The notes beneath the pieces are model-generated. The model did not search any database, was not told the origin of the DNA, and saw only the letters and a list, made by a program, of their open reading frames with translations. Shown here piece after piece: positions 1 to 8,738 of a DNA stretch of 40,071 bases. Position numbers and translations under genes: made by a program. The stretch comes from a bacterium (GTDB lineage: Bacteria; Bacillota_I; Bacilli_A; RF39; UBA660), in the NCBI GenBank assembly GCA_030531905.1, contig JAUNMG010000011.1, forward strand, positions 1 to 40,071, written 5' to 3'. Within the stretch, counting starts at the first letter, position 1. Every line of letters begins with the position of its first letter.

Positions 1-99
1 CTTACGACCAAGTCATTTATAAAAAATTATGTTTCACATCATTGACTAATATTCACATTTAAATGGTAATTATTGTAATATAAATACAAAAAATATTAT

Positions 100-540
100 T
101 TAATACCTATTCTTTAATGTCTTTTCTAGATTTCTTTTTATATCTCTTTCTTTGATTGATTCTCTTTTATCATAATTTTTCTTACCACGACAAATACCTA
201 ATTCAACTTTTAATATATTATTTTTAAAATATAATTTTAAAGGAACAATAGTAAATCCTTGTAATTCTATTTTATCCTCGATCTTCTTTATTTCCTTTTT
301 GTGTAGTAATAGTTTTCTTGTACGGGATTCATTATGATTAAAAATATTACCTTCTTTATATTGTGAAACAAACATATTAAGTAAAAATACTTCATGATTT
401 TTTATTATTCCATAACTATCCTTTATATTGGCATTACCTTCTCTAATTGATTTTATTTCAGTACCAGTTAGCTCTATTCCAGCTTCATATGTATCTTCTA
501 TAAAATAATCATGTCTTGCTTTCCTATTTAATATTTCCAT
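100..540 (-). CDS. smpB: SsrA-binding protein SmpB
   Basis: This 146-residue protein is the tmRNA partner of trans-translation. It binds the tRNA-like part of tmRNA and brings it to stalled ribosomes. The family pattern is complete: an N-terminal segment with ARHDYFIEDTYEAGIELTGT, then EIKSIREGNANIKDSY, a central beta-barrel, GICRGKKNYDKRESIKERD and a short basic tail. The length is normal for SmpB (about 145-160). The start is ATG with a strong AGGAGGG Shine-Dalgarno. It lies 34 bp downstream of rnr, as in Bacillus (secG-rnr-smpB-ssrA), which fits a shared job because RNase R degrades non-stop mRNAs. The ssrA gene usually follows. I cannot see it in the 99 bases left before the window edge. 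Confidence 0.97.
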   Translation of the reverse strand: MEILNRKARHDYFIEDTYEAGIELTGTEIKSIREGNANIKDSYGIIKNHEVFLLNMFVSQYKEGNIFNHNESRTRKLLLHKKEIKKIEDKIELQGFTIVPLKLYFKNNILKVELGICRGKKNYDKRESIKERDIKRNLEKTLKNRY

Positions 541-574
541 GACCTAACCCTCCTTCTATTAAATATTTCATATT

Positions 575-2677
575 TTATAATTTTCTTACAACCTCAAAAT
601 CTATCATCTTTTCTTCTTTAGAAGCACGAACTACTTTTACTACAACTCTTTCTCCGATTGTATATTTAACATGACTTCTTTCACCAGTCAAAGTCATTCT
701 TTCCTCATCATAATGGAAGAAATCATTCATATCCTTAATTGGTACAAGACCCTCTATTAAATTATCAAGTTCTACAAACATACCAAAATTAGTTACTGTA
801 GAAATCATACCTTCAAATTCTTCTCCAATATGTTTTTCCATATACTCTGCCATTTTCATATCTTCAACTTCACGTTCACAGTCAACACTTGCTCTTTCAC
901 GTGATGAAGAATGTTCAGCTACATATACTAGCTTTTCATCCCAATGTCTAATTGTATCACTAGACATATCATGATTAAATAAGTATGTTCTTAACAAACG
1001 ATGAACAGTAGTATCAGGATATCTTCTAATAGGAGATGTAAAATGTGTATAACATGAACTTGCTAAACCATAATGTCCTATATTTTCCTTTTGATAAATA
1101 GCCTTTTGCATACTTCTAAGTAATAGTTCAGATAATATCTTAAATTCTTTTTTATCAGATAAGTATTCTATTAACTTTTGCATTGATTTTGGTTTAAAAT
1201 CTTTTATATTTCCAGGTATTTGATATCCTAAATTACCAATAAATGAAAGATAACTTCTAATTTTTTCTTCTTTTGGCATATCATGAACACGATAAATAAA
1301 TGGTAAATTCATAAAATAAATATGAGTTGCGACACATTCGTTAGCTGCAATCATAAAGTCTTCAATTAACATTTCACCTGTTCCCCTATTTCTTAATACA
1401 ACATCTGTAGGAACACAGTTTTCATCTACCAATATTTTAGCTTCATCAACATCAAAATCTATATAACCACGTCTTACTTTCATCGCTCTTAAGATATCAG
1501 CAAGTTCTTTCATTAGTCTTAAATCATCTGCAAAATCTTCATAACCTTCTGGAATTACATTATCTTCTAAAATACTATTAACTTTCTTATAAGTCATTTG
1601 AATTCTTGATCTAATTACACTTGGAAAAATATCATATTTGATTTGTTTTCCATTACTATCAAATTCCATTACACATGAAATTGCAAGTCTATCAACATTT
1701 GGATTTAAAGAACATATACCATTAGAAAGTTCATGAGGTAACATCGGAATAACTCTATCTACAAGATATACACTAGTACCACGTTCCATAGCTTCATTAT
1801 CTAGTGGGCTTCCTTCTTTAACATAATAAGAAACATCAGCGATATGAACTCCTAATTCATAGTGACCATTTGAAAGCTTTTTAATTGAAATAGCATCATC
1901 GATATCTTTTGTATCATCACCATCTATTGTAAAGATAACAGTATCACGTAAATCACGTCTATCTTTTAGTTCTTCTTCACTAACTTCCATAGGCATCATA
2001 CTTACTTGTTCTTTTACATCATCTGGAAAATCAACATTTATATTATATTTATAAACTATAGATAAAATATCTACTCCAGGATCATTCTTGTGGCCTATTA
2101 TTTCTACTACTTTTCCTTGATATTTATGATTATTAATTTTTTTACCAAGTTCAACAACAACTTTATGACCATCTACCGCATTTAAAGAATCTTCCTTTTT
2201 TACTTCTATTTCTACTTTTACTTTTTTATCATCTAAAGTAACGTAGCCATTATTTTTTCTAAAGTTAATTTCTCCTACATATCTAGTTACTGATCTTTTA
2301 ACAACTCGTAGGACTCTTCCTTCTACATCTTTTGCTGTTTTCTTACTAATAATCTCAACTAAAACAATATCCCCGTGAATAGCGCCATTTAAATTATTTT
2401 CGCTAACATAGATATCTTCTTCTCTATTATCAACTTCAACAAATCCAAAACCTTTTTTATTGATTCTCATTATCCCTTTTAATAGATGACTATCCTCAAG
2501 TAACATATACTTATTTTTATTCGTATGATATACAACAAAATCATTTTCTAAAGTAGTAAGTGTTTCATTTAATTCTTTTATATCTTGAATTGAAGAAATA
2601 CCTAGTAAATCTTTTAATTCATATATAGATAGTGCTTTATCGCTTTTTTTCAATATTTTAATAATCTTTTCTTTCAC
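575..2677 (-). CDS. rnr: Ribonuclease R (3'-5' exoribonuclease)
   Basis: A processive 3'-5' exoribonuclease of the RNase II/R family that degrades structured and tmRNA-tagged messages. Domains in order: an N-terminal winged helix (ALSIYELKDLLGI), cold-shock-like RNA-binding domains, the RNB catalytic domain with the metal-binding DGDDTKDIDDAI block, and a C-terminal S1 domain (EGMISTVTNFGMFVEL). The GTG at 2677 (700 aa) is chosen over an ATG five codons upstream because an AAGGTGA Shine-Dalgarno lies 5 nt before the GTG and no ribosome site precedes the ATG. The family's usual length is 700-800. It follows secG after a terminator and precedes smpB closely. I found no convincing -35 box of its own. 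Confidence 0.96.
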   Translation of the reverse strand: MKEKIIKILKKSDKALSIYELKDLLGISSIQDIKELNETLTTLENDFVVYHTNKNKYMLLEDSHLLKGIMRINKKGFGFVEVDNREEDIYVSENNLNGAIHGDIVLVEIISKKTAKDVEGRVLRVVKRSVTRYVGEINFRKNNGYVTLDDKKVKVEIEVKKEDSLNAVDGHKVVVELGKKINNHKYQGKVVEIIGHKNDPGVDILSIVYKYNINVDFPDDVKEQVSMMPMEVSEEELKDRRDLRDTVIFTIDGDDTKDIDDAISIKKLSNGHYELGVHIADVSYYVKEGSPLDNEAMERGTSVYLVDRVIPMLPHELSNGICSLNPNVDRLAISCVMEFDSNGKQIKYDIFPSVIRSRIQMTYKKVNSILEDNVIPEGYEDFADDLRLMKELADILRAMKVRRGYIDFDVDEAKILVDENCVPTDVVLRNRGTGEMLIEDFMIAANECVATHIYFMNLPFIYRVHDMPKEEKIRSYLSFIGNLGYQIPGNIKDFKPKSMQKLIEYLSDKKEFKILSELLLRSMQKAIYQKENIGHYGLASSCYTHFTSPIRRYPDTTVHRLLRTYLFNHDMSSDTIRHWDEKLVYVAEHSSSRERASVDCEREVEDMKMAEYMEKHIGEEFEGMISTVTNFGMFVELDNLIEGLVPIKDMNDFFHYDEERMTLTGERSHVKYTIGERVVVKVVRASKEEKMIDFEVVRKL

Positions 2678-2716
2678 TATAATCACCTTCATTTTATTCT
2701 TATATATTTATTATAT

Positions 2717-2747
2717 AAAAAAAAAGACCAAATTAACAGTCTTTTTT
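2717..2747 (-). terminator. Intrinsic terminator after secG
   Basis: A 9-bp stem (AAAAAAGAC with GTCTTTTTT, loop of 10) followed by more U residues on the minus strand. It overlaps the secG stop codon and lies about 40 bp before the rnr start. Confidence 0.8.
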
Positions 2748-2964
2748 AATTTATAAATGATGATATTAGTGAAATAATGAAAAATGCCAATCCCAAACAT
2801 AAAGTAATTCTACTTATTACTAACTCAGAACCTCTTTCTTTTCTCTTAGAAAATAAGTCTGATGTATTCCCACTTAGAATTTGAGCAGCACCTTCTGCTT
2901 TTCCACTTTGTAATAAGACAATAATAATTAATAATATTGAAATAATTAATAATGCTACTTCCAT
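2746..2964 (-). CDS. secG: Preprotein translocase subunit SecG
   Basis: A 72-residue membrane protein of the SecYEG channel. It has two hydrophobic helices, near residues 2-20 and 52-71. They are joined by the typical polar loop with QSGKAEGAAQILSG, the hallmark of bacterial SecG. The start is ATG with AAAGGAGG upstream. A good promoter (TTGAAA-17-TAGAAT with extended TG) lies just upstream, and the gene sits between eno and rnr. In B. subtilis secG is also next to rnr-smpB. It forms its own short unit ending in a terminator at its stop codon. Confidence 0.93.
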   Translation of the reverse strand: MEVALLIISILLIIIVLLQSGKAEGAAQILSGNTSDLFSKRKERGSELVISRITLCLGLAFFIISLISSFIN

Positions 2965-2993
2965 TAGATTGCCTCCTTTAAATAACTACAAAT

Positions 2994-3022
2994 ATTCTAA
3001 CATAAAACAAAGAGTTTTTCAA
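2994..3022 (-). promoter_or_regulatory. Promoter of secG
   Basis: -35 TTGAAA (3022-3017), 17 bp spacer, -10 TAGAAT (2999-2994) with an extended TG two bases before the -10. It sits between the eno terminator and the secG ribosome site. Confidence 0.8.
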
Positions 3023-3059
3023 CAAAAATAAACCATCTTAGTACTAGCTAAAATGGTTT
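3023..3059 (-). terminator. Intrinsic terminator of murD-eno
   Basis: A 12-bp stem with one G-U pair (AAACCATTTTAG / CTAAGATGGTTT), a 6-nt loop and the tail TATTTTT on the minus strand, 12 bp after the eno stop. Confidence 0.88.
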
Positions 3060-3070
3060 ACTGCTTATTA

Positions 3071-4306
3071 TTAGATTTCTTCTTCAATTCTCATTAATTG
3101 ATTATATTTACAAATTCTATCTGTTCTAGACATTGATCCAGTCTTAATTTGTCCTAAATCTAGTCCAACAGCTAAATCTGCAATTGTTGTATCTTCTGTT
3201 TCACCACTTCTGTGTGAAATTACAGTAGCATAATTATGACTTCTAGCAAGTTCGATTGTTTCTAATGTTTCTGTAATAGTACCAATTTGGTTAACTTTCA
3301 ATAAAATTGCATTACCTGCTGCATGGTCAATTCCCATTTGTAGGCAAGCTTTATTAGTAACGAATAAATCATCACCAACTAATTGAATTTTATCACCGAT
3401 TCTCTTAGTTACTAAATTGAAACCATCCCAATCATTTTCGTCTACTGCATCTTCAATAGAGATAATTGGATATTTGTTTATTAATTCTTCATAGTATTCA
3501 ATCAATTCTTCTGTAGTAAGACTTCTTCCTTCTCCTACTAATTCATATTTTCCATCTTTGTAGAATTCTGATGCAGCTACATCTATTGCCATACATACAT
3601 CTTTACCTGGTTCGTAACCTGCTTTTTTAATAGCTTCCATGATTAATTCAAAACCTTCACTATTTGATTCTAAATCAGGAGCAAATCCACCTTCATCACC
3701 AACACTAGTAACTAATCCTTTAGATTTTAAAACACTCTTTAAGTTGTGGAATACTTCTGCTCCAATTCTTACTCTTTCATGAATTGTTTCAGCCATTGGA
3801 ATAATCATATATTCTTGGAAATCAAGTTTATTATCAGCATGAGCTCCACCATTAATAATATTCATCATTGGTCTTGGTAAAGACATTTTACCATTTCCAA
3901 ATTTTTCACAAACATATTTATAAAGTGGCATACCTTCTTCATTAGCACTTGCCTTCATTGCAGCCATACTAATACCTAAAATTGCATTAGCACCAAACTT
4001 AGATTTTGTAGGTGTACCATCTAAGTTAATCATTGCATAATCAAGTTCTTTTTGATTAGCAGCGTCCATTCCAATTACTAAGTCTCTTAAAGGTCCATTA
4101 ACATTCTCAACTGCCTTTAAAACACCTTTTCCCATAAAGCGAGTTCCACCATCTCTTAATTCTAGTGCTTCTCTTTCTCCAGTTGAAGCTCCACTTGGAA
4201 CAGCAGCTCTACCCATTACTCCATTTTCTAAGATAACATCTACTTCTACTGTAGGATTACCTCTTGAATCTAATATTTCACGTCCTATAACATTTTTAAT
4301 CTTCAT
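3071..4306 (-). CDS. eno: Enolase
   Basis: Glycolytic 2-phosphoglycerate dehydratase, 411 residues. It shows the N-terminal [17 protein letters not shown], the catalytic-region blocks [24 protein letters not shown] and GDDLFVTN, the signature LLKVNQIGT and [15 protein letters not shown]. The C-terminus stops right after [11 protein letters not shown], so it is about 15-20 residues shorter than most enolases but keeps the whole core. The ATG at 4306 is preferred over a GTG at 4315 because GAGAG lies about 10 nt upstream of the ATG and abuts the GTG. The start overlaps the end of murD by 11 bp, an unusual pairing of a glycolytic with a cell-wall gene that suggests coupled expression. Confidence 0.97.
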   Translation of the reverse strand: MKIKNVIGREILDSRGNPTVEVDVILENGVMGRAAVPSGASTGEREALELRDGGTRFMGKGVLKAVENVNGPLRDLVIGMDAANQKELDYAMINLDGTPTKSKFGANAILGISMAAMKASANEEGMPLYKYVCEKFGNGKMSLPRPMMNIINGGAHADNKLDFQEYMIIPMAETIHERVRIGAEVFHNLKSVLKSKGLVTSVGDEGGFAPDLESNSEGFELIMEAIKKAGYEPGKDVCMAIDVAASEFYKDGKYELVGEGRSLTTEELIEYYEELINKYPIISIEDAVDENDWDGFNLVTKRIGDKIQLVGDDLFVTNKACLQMGIDHAAGNAILLKVNQIGTITETLETIELARSHNYATVISHRSGETEDTTIADLAVGLDLGQIKTGSMSRTDRICKYNQLMRIEEEI

Positions 4307-5663
4307 TTTCTTCACTCTCTTTCATGTTTTTTACATATTGTTTAAATTCTGCCCCACGGATTTCACATTCTTTGTACTGATCCCATGATGCTGAAGCAGG
4401 ACTCAATAATACTATACCACCATTTTTAGTAATTTCAACACATTTTTTGAAGCCATCTTCTAATTTTTCAAACACATAAGTTGGTATGTGTAAACTATCA
4501 CCAAATTCTTTTACTCTTTCACGACATTGACCTATCGCTACTATGTTTTTGACATTTTTCATATAAGGAGTTAATTCAGTAAAATCTTGACCTCTTTCTA
4601 GACCTCCTAAAATAATTGTTATATCTTGATCAAAAGATGCTAAAGCTATTTGTGTACATTTAATATTAGTAGCTTCTGTATCATTGTAATATCTAACACC
4701 ATTTACTGCATCAACATATTCAAGTCTATGTTCAACCCCTGTGAATCCACTCAACACTTTATCGATTATTTCATTAGATACATTAAACTCTTTAGCAACC
4801 ATAATCGCACCCATACAGTTTTCCAAATTATGTTTACCAGGTATTTTAATATGGCTAATTGGGATTACTTTTTCCTGATAATAATAAATATAACCCTCTT
4901 TTAGATAACAACCATTAATCTCATTAGCTGAAGAAAAATATTTAGTTTTTGATTTAATTTTACTTAAAGTATCAACTACTTCATTATTTTCAATATTAAT
5001 AATTGCGATATCATCTGCATTTTGATTATAAAACATTCTTGACTTTACTTCTTTATAATGTTCAAATGTTTTCATAAAATCAATATGAGCTTCACTAATA
5101 TTTGTAAATACTCCAATATGTGGTTTAAAGGTTTTAATATTTTCTCCCTGTTGACAAGAAACTTCCATTACAATAATATCATCTTTTTTTAATTTATCTA
5201 AACAACTGCAAAAAGGATAACCGATATTTCCTGTTAAATGTACTCTATCTTGAAAAGCTTCTTTCAAAATTAAATATGTAAGTGTTGTAGTTGTAGTTTT
5301 ACCATTTGTCCCAGTTATACCAACTAAAGTAACGTCTTTTGGTAAAAGTCTATATGTCATCTCTACTTCATTAATAACTTCTATTCCTAATTCTTTTGCT
5401 CTTAAAACATATTTATGATCTATCGCAATACCAGGATTCTTAATCAAATAATTGAAACTAGTATCTAATAAATCATCAGGATGAGAACCAAAAATAAGTT
5501 CAACACCTAAATCTCTTAACTCTTTTACTTGTTCAGGATTTTGTTTTTCTTCTTTACCTAAATCATTTAATATAACTTTATTATTTTTCTTTACTAATAT
5601 TTTAGCAGCCTCATAACCACTTCTGGCCATACCAAGAATTAGAATTTTTTTGTTTTCAAACAT
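4296..5663 (-). CDS. murD: UDP-N-acetylmuramoylalanine--D-glutamate ligase MurD
   Basis: Cytoplasmic Mur ligase that adds D-Glu to UDP-MurNAc-L-Ala in peptidoglycan precursor synthesis. It has an N-terminal Rossmann-like domain ([14 protein letters not shown]), the central ATPase P-loop ([12 protein letters not shown]), the GNIGYPF motif, a Mur-ligase histidine region ([20 protein letters not shown]) and a C-terminal domain with [11 protein letters not shown]. The 455-residue length is normal. The ATG at 5663 is used because AGGTGAT lies 5 nt before it; a GTG nine bases upstream would sit inside that site. It overlaps eno. A TATAAT-like -10 lies upstream but its -35 is poor. Its presence shows the organism builds a wall. 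Confidence 0.96.
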   Translation of the reverse strand: MFENKKILILGMARSGYEAAKILVKKNNKVILNDLGKEEKQNPEQVKELRDLGVELIFGSHPDDLLDTSFNYLIKNPGIAIDHKYVLRAKELGIEVINEVEMTYRLLPKDVTLVGITGTNGKTTTTTLTYLILKEAFQDRVHLTGNIGYPFCSCLDKLKKDDIIVMEVSCQQGENIKTFKPHIGVFTNISEAHIDFMKTFEHYKEVKSRMFYNQNADDIAIINIENNEVVDTLSKIKSKTKYFSSANEINGCYLKEGYIYYYQEKVIPISHIKIPGKHNLENCMGAIMVAKEFNVSNEIIDKVLSGFTGVEHRLEYVDAVNGVRYYNDTEATNIKCTQIALASFDQDITIILGGLERGQDFTELTPYMKNVKNIVAIGQCRERVKEFGDSLHIPTYVFEKLEDGFKKCVEITKNGGIVLLSPASASWDQYKECEIRGAEFKQYVKNMKESEENED

Positions 5664-5721
5664 TTTTATCACCTACTTATATTATACTATATATATAATT
5701 TTTTAGCATCTTTATTTGTGC

Positions 5722-5746
5722 AAAAAAAAAGTAGATTTCTCTACTT
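5722..5746 (-). terminator. Intrinsic terminator after the DUF1292 gene
   Basis: Perfect 7-bp stem AAGTAGA/TCTACTT with a GAAA loop, followed by a run of nine T on the minus strand. Confidence 0.88.
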
Positions 5747-5752
5747 CAAATA

Positions 5753-6025
5753 TTATTGTTCATCCTTTGCAAGTTCTCTTAGTACTGCTTTAATACGAGT
5801 CCACTCGTCATCATCATCGATACCTTCTAATCTAGATATTCCATTTTCCTCTACTATTCTTGAAACATATACAGTAACATTACCATTAGAGTCCTTTTCA
5901 TTCTTTGTATAAACGATATATTCTTGATTTGTATCTTTAAATTTGAAAGCAACAACAACTTCTACTTGTTCTTCTTCTCCTTCTTCTGAAATAATAGTAA
6001 TTAATTCTTTTTTAGTTTCTTCCAT
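5753..6025 (-). CDS. DUF1292 family protein (YrzB-like)
   Basis: A 90-residue acidic protein of the small Firmicutes family DUF1292. It carries the usual sheet pattern (ELITIISEEGEEEQVEVVVAF, then an EYIVYT block and NVTVYVSRI) and an acidic end with DDDDEWTRIKAVLREL. The function is unknown. The ATG at 6025 is set by AAGGAGG 7-8 nt upstream, so longer upstream frames are not used. It has its own promoter, divergent from the femABX-type gene, and its own terminator. In B. subtilis members of this family lie near yrrL and udk, so the position beside murD is not the usual one. Confidence 0.85.
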   Translation of the reverse strand: MEETKKELITIISEEGEEEQVEVVVAFKFKDTNQEYIVYTKNEKDSNGNVTVYVSRIVEENGISRLEGIDDDDEWTRIKAVLRELAKDEQ

Positions 6026-6046
6026 ACTAGCCTCCTTATAATAATA

Positions 6047-6075
6047 ATTGTATATCAAAAAAATGATCTTGTAAA
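6047..6075 (-). promoter_or_regulatory. Promoter of the DUF1292 gene
   Basis: -35 TTTACA (6075-6070), 17 bp spacer, -10 TACAAT (6052-6047). It is back to back with the plus-strand promoter; the two -35 boxes are 3 bp apart. Confidence 0.7.
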
Positions 6076-6078
6076 GCA

Positions 6079-6107
6079 TTGAAACAAAAAAACATACGTG
6101 TTATAAT
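6079..6107 (+). promoter_or_regulatory. Promoter of the femABX-type gene
   Basis: -35 TTGAAA (6079-6084), 17 bp spacer, -10 TATAAT (6102-6107) with extended TGT before the -10. This is one of the best promoter matches in the window and drives the only plus-strand gene. Confidence 0.85.
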
Positions 6108-6135
6108 TAATAATGATGAAATAGGAGGCCTCATA

Positions 6136-7374
6136 ATGAAAATATGTAACATTGAAAAAGAACAATTTGATAGTTTTGCCAAAAAACATAAGTACAGAAA
6201 TTATTATCAATCTTTTATGTATTCTAGGATAATGCCTAAATTTAATTATGAAGTTTCTTATATAGGAATTACTGAAGATAATGATGATAGACTTATAGGA
6301 GCATCAATGTTACTTCTACAAAATGCTTTTATGAAAAATAAAATTGCTTATGCACCTAGAGGAATATTATTTGATTTTACTGATTCTAAAAAAGTTGAAG
6401 AATTGGTTGAGGCTCTAAAAAGAGATTTAGGAAAAACTGGAATTATATCATTAAGAATGGATCCAGCTATTCCAATTACTATTAGAGATAATAAAGGTAA
6501 TATAGTTAATATCAATAATGAAGCTAATATGATAATGGCTAATTTAAAACAAGCTGGATTTAATTATAAGGGACAAAATATTTATTTTGAAACAGAAAAA
6601 CCAAGATGGGAAACATTAGTTGTTTTACAAAAAGATATTAGAGAAATATACAAATCATTTGATAAAAGATGCCGTAATAAAATTAATAAGGCTTTAAAGT
6701 GCGGGGTGGAAGTCTATAGAGACGAGGCTAAAGACTTAACACAATTATATGAATTTGTAAAAAGAACTGATAAAAAACCATTTAAGTATTACAAGGAATT
6801 ATGTGCTAGTTTTGGTAAAAACGCTGATGTATTCTATGCTAAACTAAATACAGAACAATTTGTAATTAATAGTAAAAAATTATATGAAGACGAACAAGAA
6901 AAAAATGAAAAAATAGCAGCTGAATTTCAAAATTTAGCTCAACAAAAAGGTGACAGAAGAGAAATATTTAACAAGAAAGTGTTATCAGATAAATTATTAA
7001 GTGTTTATAAAAGTAATTTAATCTTTGCCACTAACATGCTAAAGAATTATCCAGAAGGATTAATAATAGGTGGAGGATTAAACATAGTTTATGATAATGC
7101 TGCTTTCTTAATTACTGAAGGAGTTGACCCTAAGTTTAAAAGTTTAAATGCTAGTTATTTATTAAAGTGGAGAATGATTTCTGATTATCAAAATGAAAAG
7201 TTGAAATACTTTAACTTAGGAGCAATAAGTGGAAACTTCGATAAAAAAAGTAAATACGCTGGCCTAAACGAATCAAAATTAGGATTTAATTCAACAGTTA
7301 CTGAATATATTGGTGAATATGACATTATTCTAAATAATTTCAAATACGGTATATATAAAAATTTAAATAAATAG
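6136..7374 (+). CDS. FemA/FemB/MurM-type peptidoglycan branching aminoacyltransferase
   Basis: A 412-residue member of the FemABX family. Such enzymes use aminoacyl-tRNA to add amino acids to the lysine of lipid II and so build peptidoglycan cross-bridges at the inner face of the membrane. Two GNAT-like halves are visible: an N-terminal QSFMYSRIMPKFNYEV and YAPRGILFDF, and a C-terminal YNLG-like block (LKYFNLGAISGNFD) before KLGFNSTVTEYIGEYD. They are separated by a charged coiled-coil arm near residues 236-290, as in FemA. The ATG at 6136 follows AGGAGG by 7 nt. The amino acid transferred cannot be told from sequence. It is the only plus-strand gene and has its own promoter and terminator. 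Confidence 0.88.
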   Translation: MKICNIEKEQFDSFAKKHKYRNYYQSFMYSRIMPKFNYEVSYIGITEDNDDRLIGASMLLLQNAFMKNKIAYAPRGILFDFTDSKKVEELVEALKRDLGKTGIISLRMDPAIPITIRDNKGNIVNINNEANMIMANLKQAGFNYKGQNIYFETEKPRWETLVVLQKDIREIYKSFDKRCRNKINKALKCGVEVYRDEAKDLTQLYEFVKRTDKKPFKYYKELCASFGKNADVFYAKLNTEQFVINSKKLYEDEQEKNEKIAAEFQNLAQQKGDRREIFNKKVLSDKLLSVYKSNLIFATNMLKNYPEGLIIGGGLNIVYDNAAFLITEGVDPKFKSLNASYLLKWRMISDYQNEKLKYFNLGAISGNFDKKSKYAGLNESKLGFNSTVTEYIGEYDIILNNFKYGIYKNLNK

Positions 7375-7378
7375 AGTA

Positions 7379-7418
7379 AAAATGATTAAGCTAAGTTTTA
7401 GTTTAATCATTTTATTTT
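7379..7418 (+). terminator. Terminator of the femABX-type gene
   Basis: A 16-bp stem with one mismatch/wobble (AAAATGATTAAGCTAA / TTAGTTTAATCATTTT), a 3-nt loop and a T-rich tail. It lies right after the stop and converges with the tuf terminator. Confidence 0.85.
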
Positions 7419-7430
7419 TACTACAAAATA

Positions 7431-7456
7431 AAAAAATCGGCAAAAACCGATTTTTT
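7431..7456 (-). terminator. Terminator of tuf (symmetric)
   Basis: Perfect 10-bp stem AAAAAATCGG/CCGATTTTTT with a 6-nt loop. It is symmetric enough to stop transcription from both sides of this convergent junction. Confidence 0.87.
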
Positions 7457-7472
7457 TAATTTATCTGAATAA

Positions 7473-8657
7473 TTATTCAATGATTTCTGAAACTGAACCA
7501 GCACCAACAGTACGTCCACCTTCACGGATAGAGAACTTAGTACCGTTTTCAAGAGCGATTGAATGAATTAATTCAACTTCCATATCAACGTTATCACCTG
7601 GCATTACCATTTCAACTCCAGCAGGTAAAGTAATTACACCTGTAACGTCTGTAGTTCTGAAATAGAATTGAGGACGATAGTTGTTGAAGAATGGAGTATG
7701 ACGTCCACCTTCTTCTTTGCTTAGTACGTATACTGCAGCTTTGAATTTGTGATGAGGTGTAACTGATCCTGGTTTAGCAAGAACTTGTCCACGTTCAACA
7801 TCTTCACGAGAAATACCACGTAATAATACACCAGCATTATCTCCTGCTTCAGCAAAGTCTAATTGTTTACGGAACATTTCAATTCCTGTAACAACAGTTT
7901 TTTGAGTATCCTTGATACCAACGATTTCAACTTCATCATTAAGATTTAATTTACCACGTTCAACACGTCCTGTAACAACAGTACCACGTCCTGTAATAGT
8001 AAATACATCTTCAATACTCATTAAGAATGGTTTATCAGTATCTCTTTCTGGAGTTGGAATCCATTCATCAACAGCATCCATAAGTTCTTCAATTTTAGCA
8101 ACCCATTTAGGATCTCCTTCAAGAGCTTTTAATGCTGAACCACGGATAACTGGAGTTTCGTCTCCTTCATATCCATATTCGTTTAATAAATCACGAATTT
8201 CCATTTCTACTAAGTCTAGTAATTCTGGATCGTCAACCATATCGCATTTGTTCATGAATACAACCATTTTAGGTACTCCAACTTGACGAGCAAGTAAGAT
8301 ATGTTCACGAGTTTGTGCCATAGGTCCATCTGTAGCAGCTATAACTAAGATAGCTCCATCCATTTGAGCAGCACCTGTAATCATGTTCTTAACATAGTCA
8401 GCATGTCCTGGACAGTCAACGTGTGCATAATGTCTCTTATCAGTACTGTATTCAACGTGAGCAGTATTGATAGTAATACCACGTTCTCTTTCTTCTGGTG
8501 CTTTATCAATGTTTTCGAATTCTACAGCTTTATTACCGTTTTTACCAGCTAAAACTTTAGTGATAGCAGCAGTAGTTGTAGTTTTACCATGATCTACGTG
8601 TCCAATTGTACCAATGTTAACATGTGGTTTTGAACGATCAAATTTTTCTTTTGCCAT
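7473..8657 (-). CDS. tuf: Elongation factor Tu
   Basis: GTPase that delivers aminoacyl-tRNA to the ribosome, 394 residues, full length. The G-domain motifs are GHVDHGKT (19-26), DCPGH and NKCD, followed by beta-barrel domains 2 and 3 ending in [18 protein letters not shown]. The residues used by kirromycin-type drugs look ordinary, for instance the Gln in LARQVGVP. The start has AAAGGAGG upstream. It is the last gene of the rpsL-rpsG-fusA-tuf series but also has its own promoter in the fusA-tuf gap, so it can be made at higher level than the rest. Only this copy is seen. Confidence 0.99.
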   Translation of the reverse strand: MAKEKFDRSKPHVNIGTIGHVDHGKTTTTAAITKVLAGKNGNKAVEFENIDKAPEERERGITINTAHVEYSTDKRHYAHVDCPGHADYVKNMITGAAQMDGAILVIAATDGPMAQTREHILLARQVGVPKMVVFMNKCDMVDDPELLDLVEMEIRDLLNEYGYEGDETPVIRGSALKALEGDPKWVAKIEELMDAVDEWIPTPERDTDKPFLMSIEDVFTITGRGTVVTGRVERGKLNLNDEVEIVGIKDTQKTVVTGIEMFRKQLDFAEAGDNAGVLLRGISREDVERGQVLAKPGSVTPHHKFKAAVYVLSKEEGGRHTPFFNNYRPQFYFRTTDVTGVITLPAGVEMVMPGDNVDMEVELIHSIALENGTKFSIREGGRTVGAGSVSEIIE

Positions 8658-8690
8658 ATAAATTTTCCTCCTTTATTTATTACAAAATCT

Positions 8691-8719
8691 ATTTTATCTA
8701 ATAATTGAATAATTTTCAA
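8691..8719 (-). promoter_or_regulatory. Promoter of tuf
   Basis: -35 TTGAAA (8719-8714), 17 bp spacer, -10 TAAAAT (8696-8691), in the 81-bp fusA-tuf gap. It would raise EF-Tu synthesis over the upstream str genes. Confidence 0.72.
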
Positions 8720-8738
8720 CTATTTTGATAACTTTTTA

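Noticed and set aside
1-99. Possible start of ssrA (tmRNA) downstream of smpB
   Set aside because: The order would predict it, but no tmRNA 5' end (GGGG...GGUUUCGAC-like) or promoter is readable in these 99 bases. I see nothing definable here.
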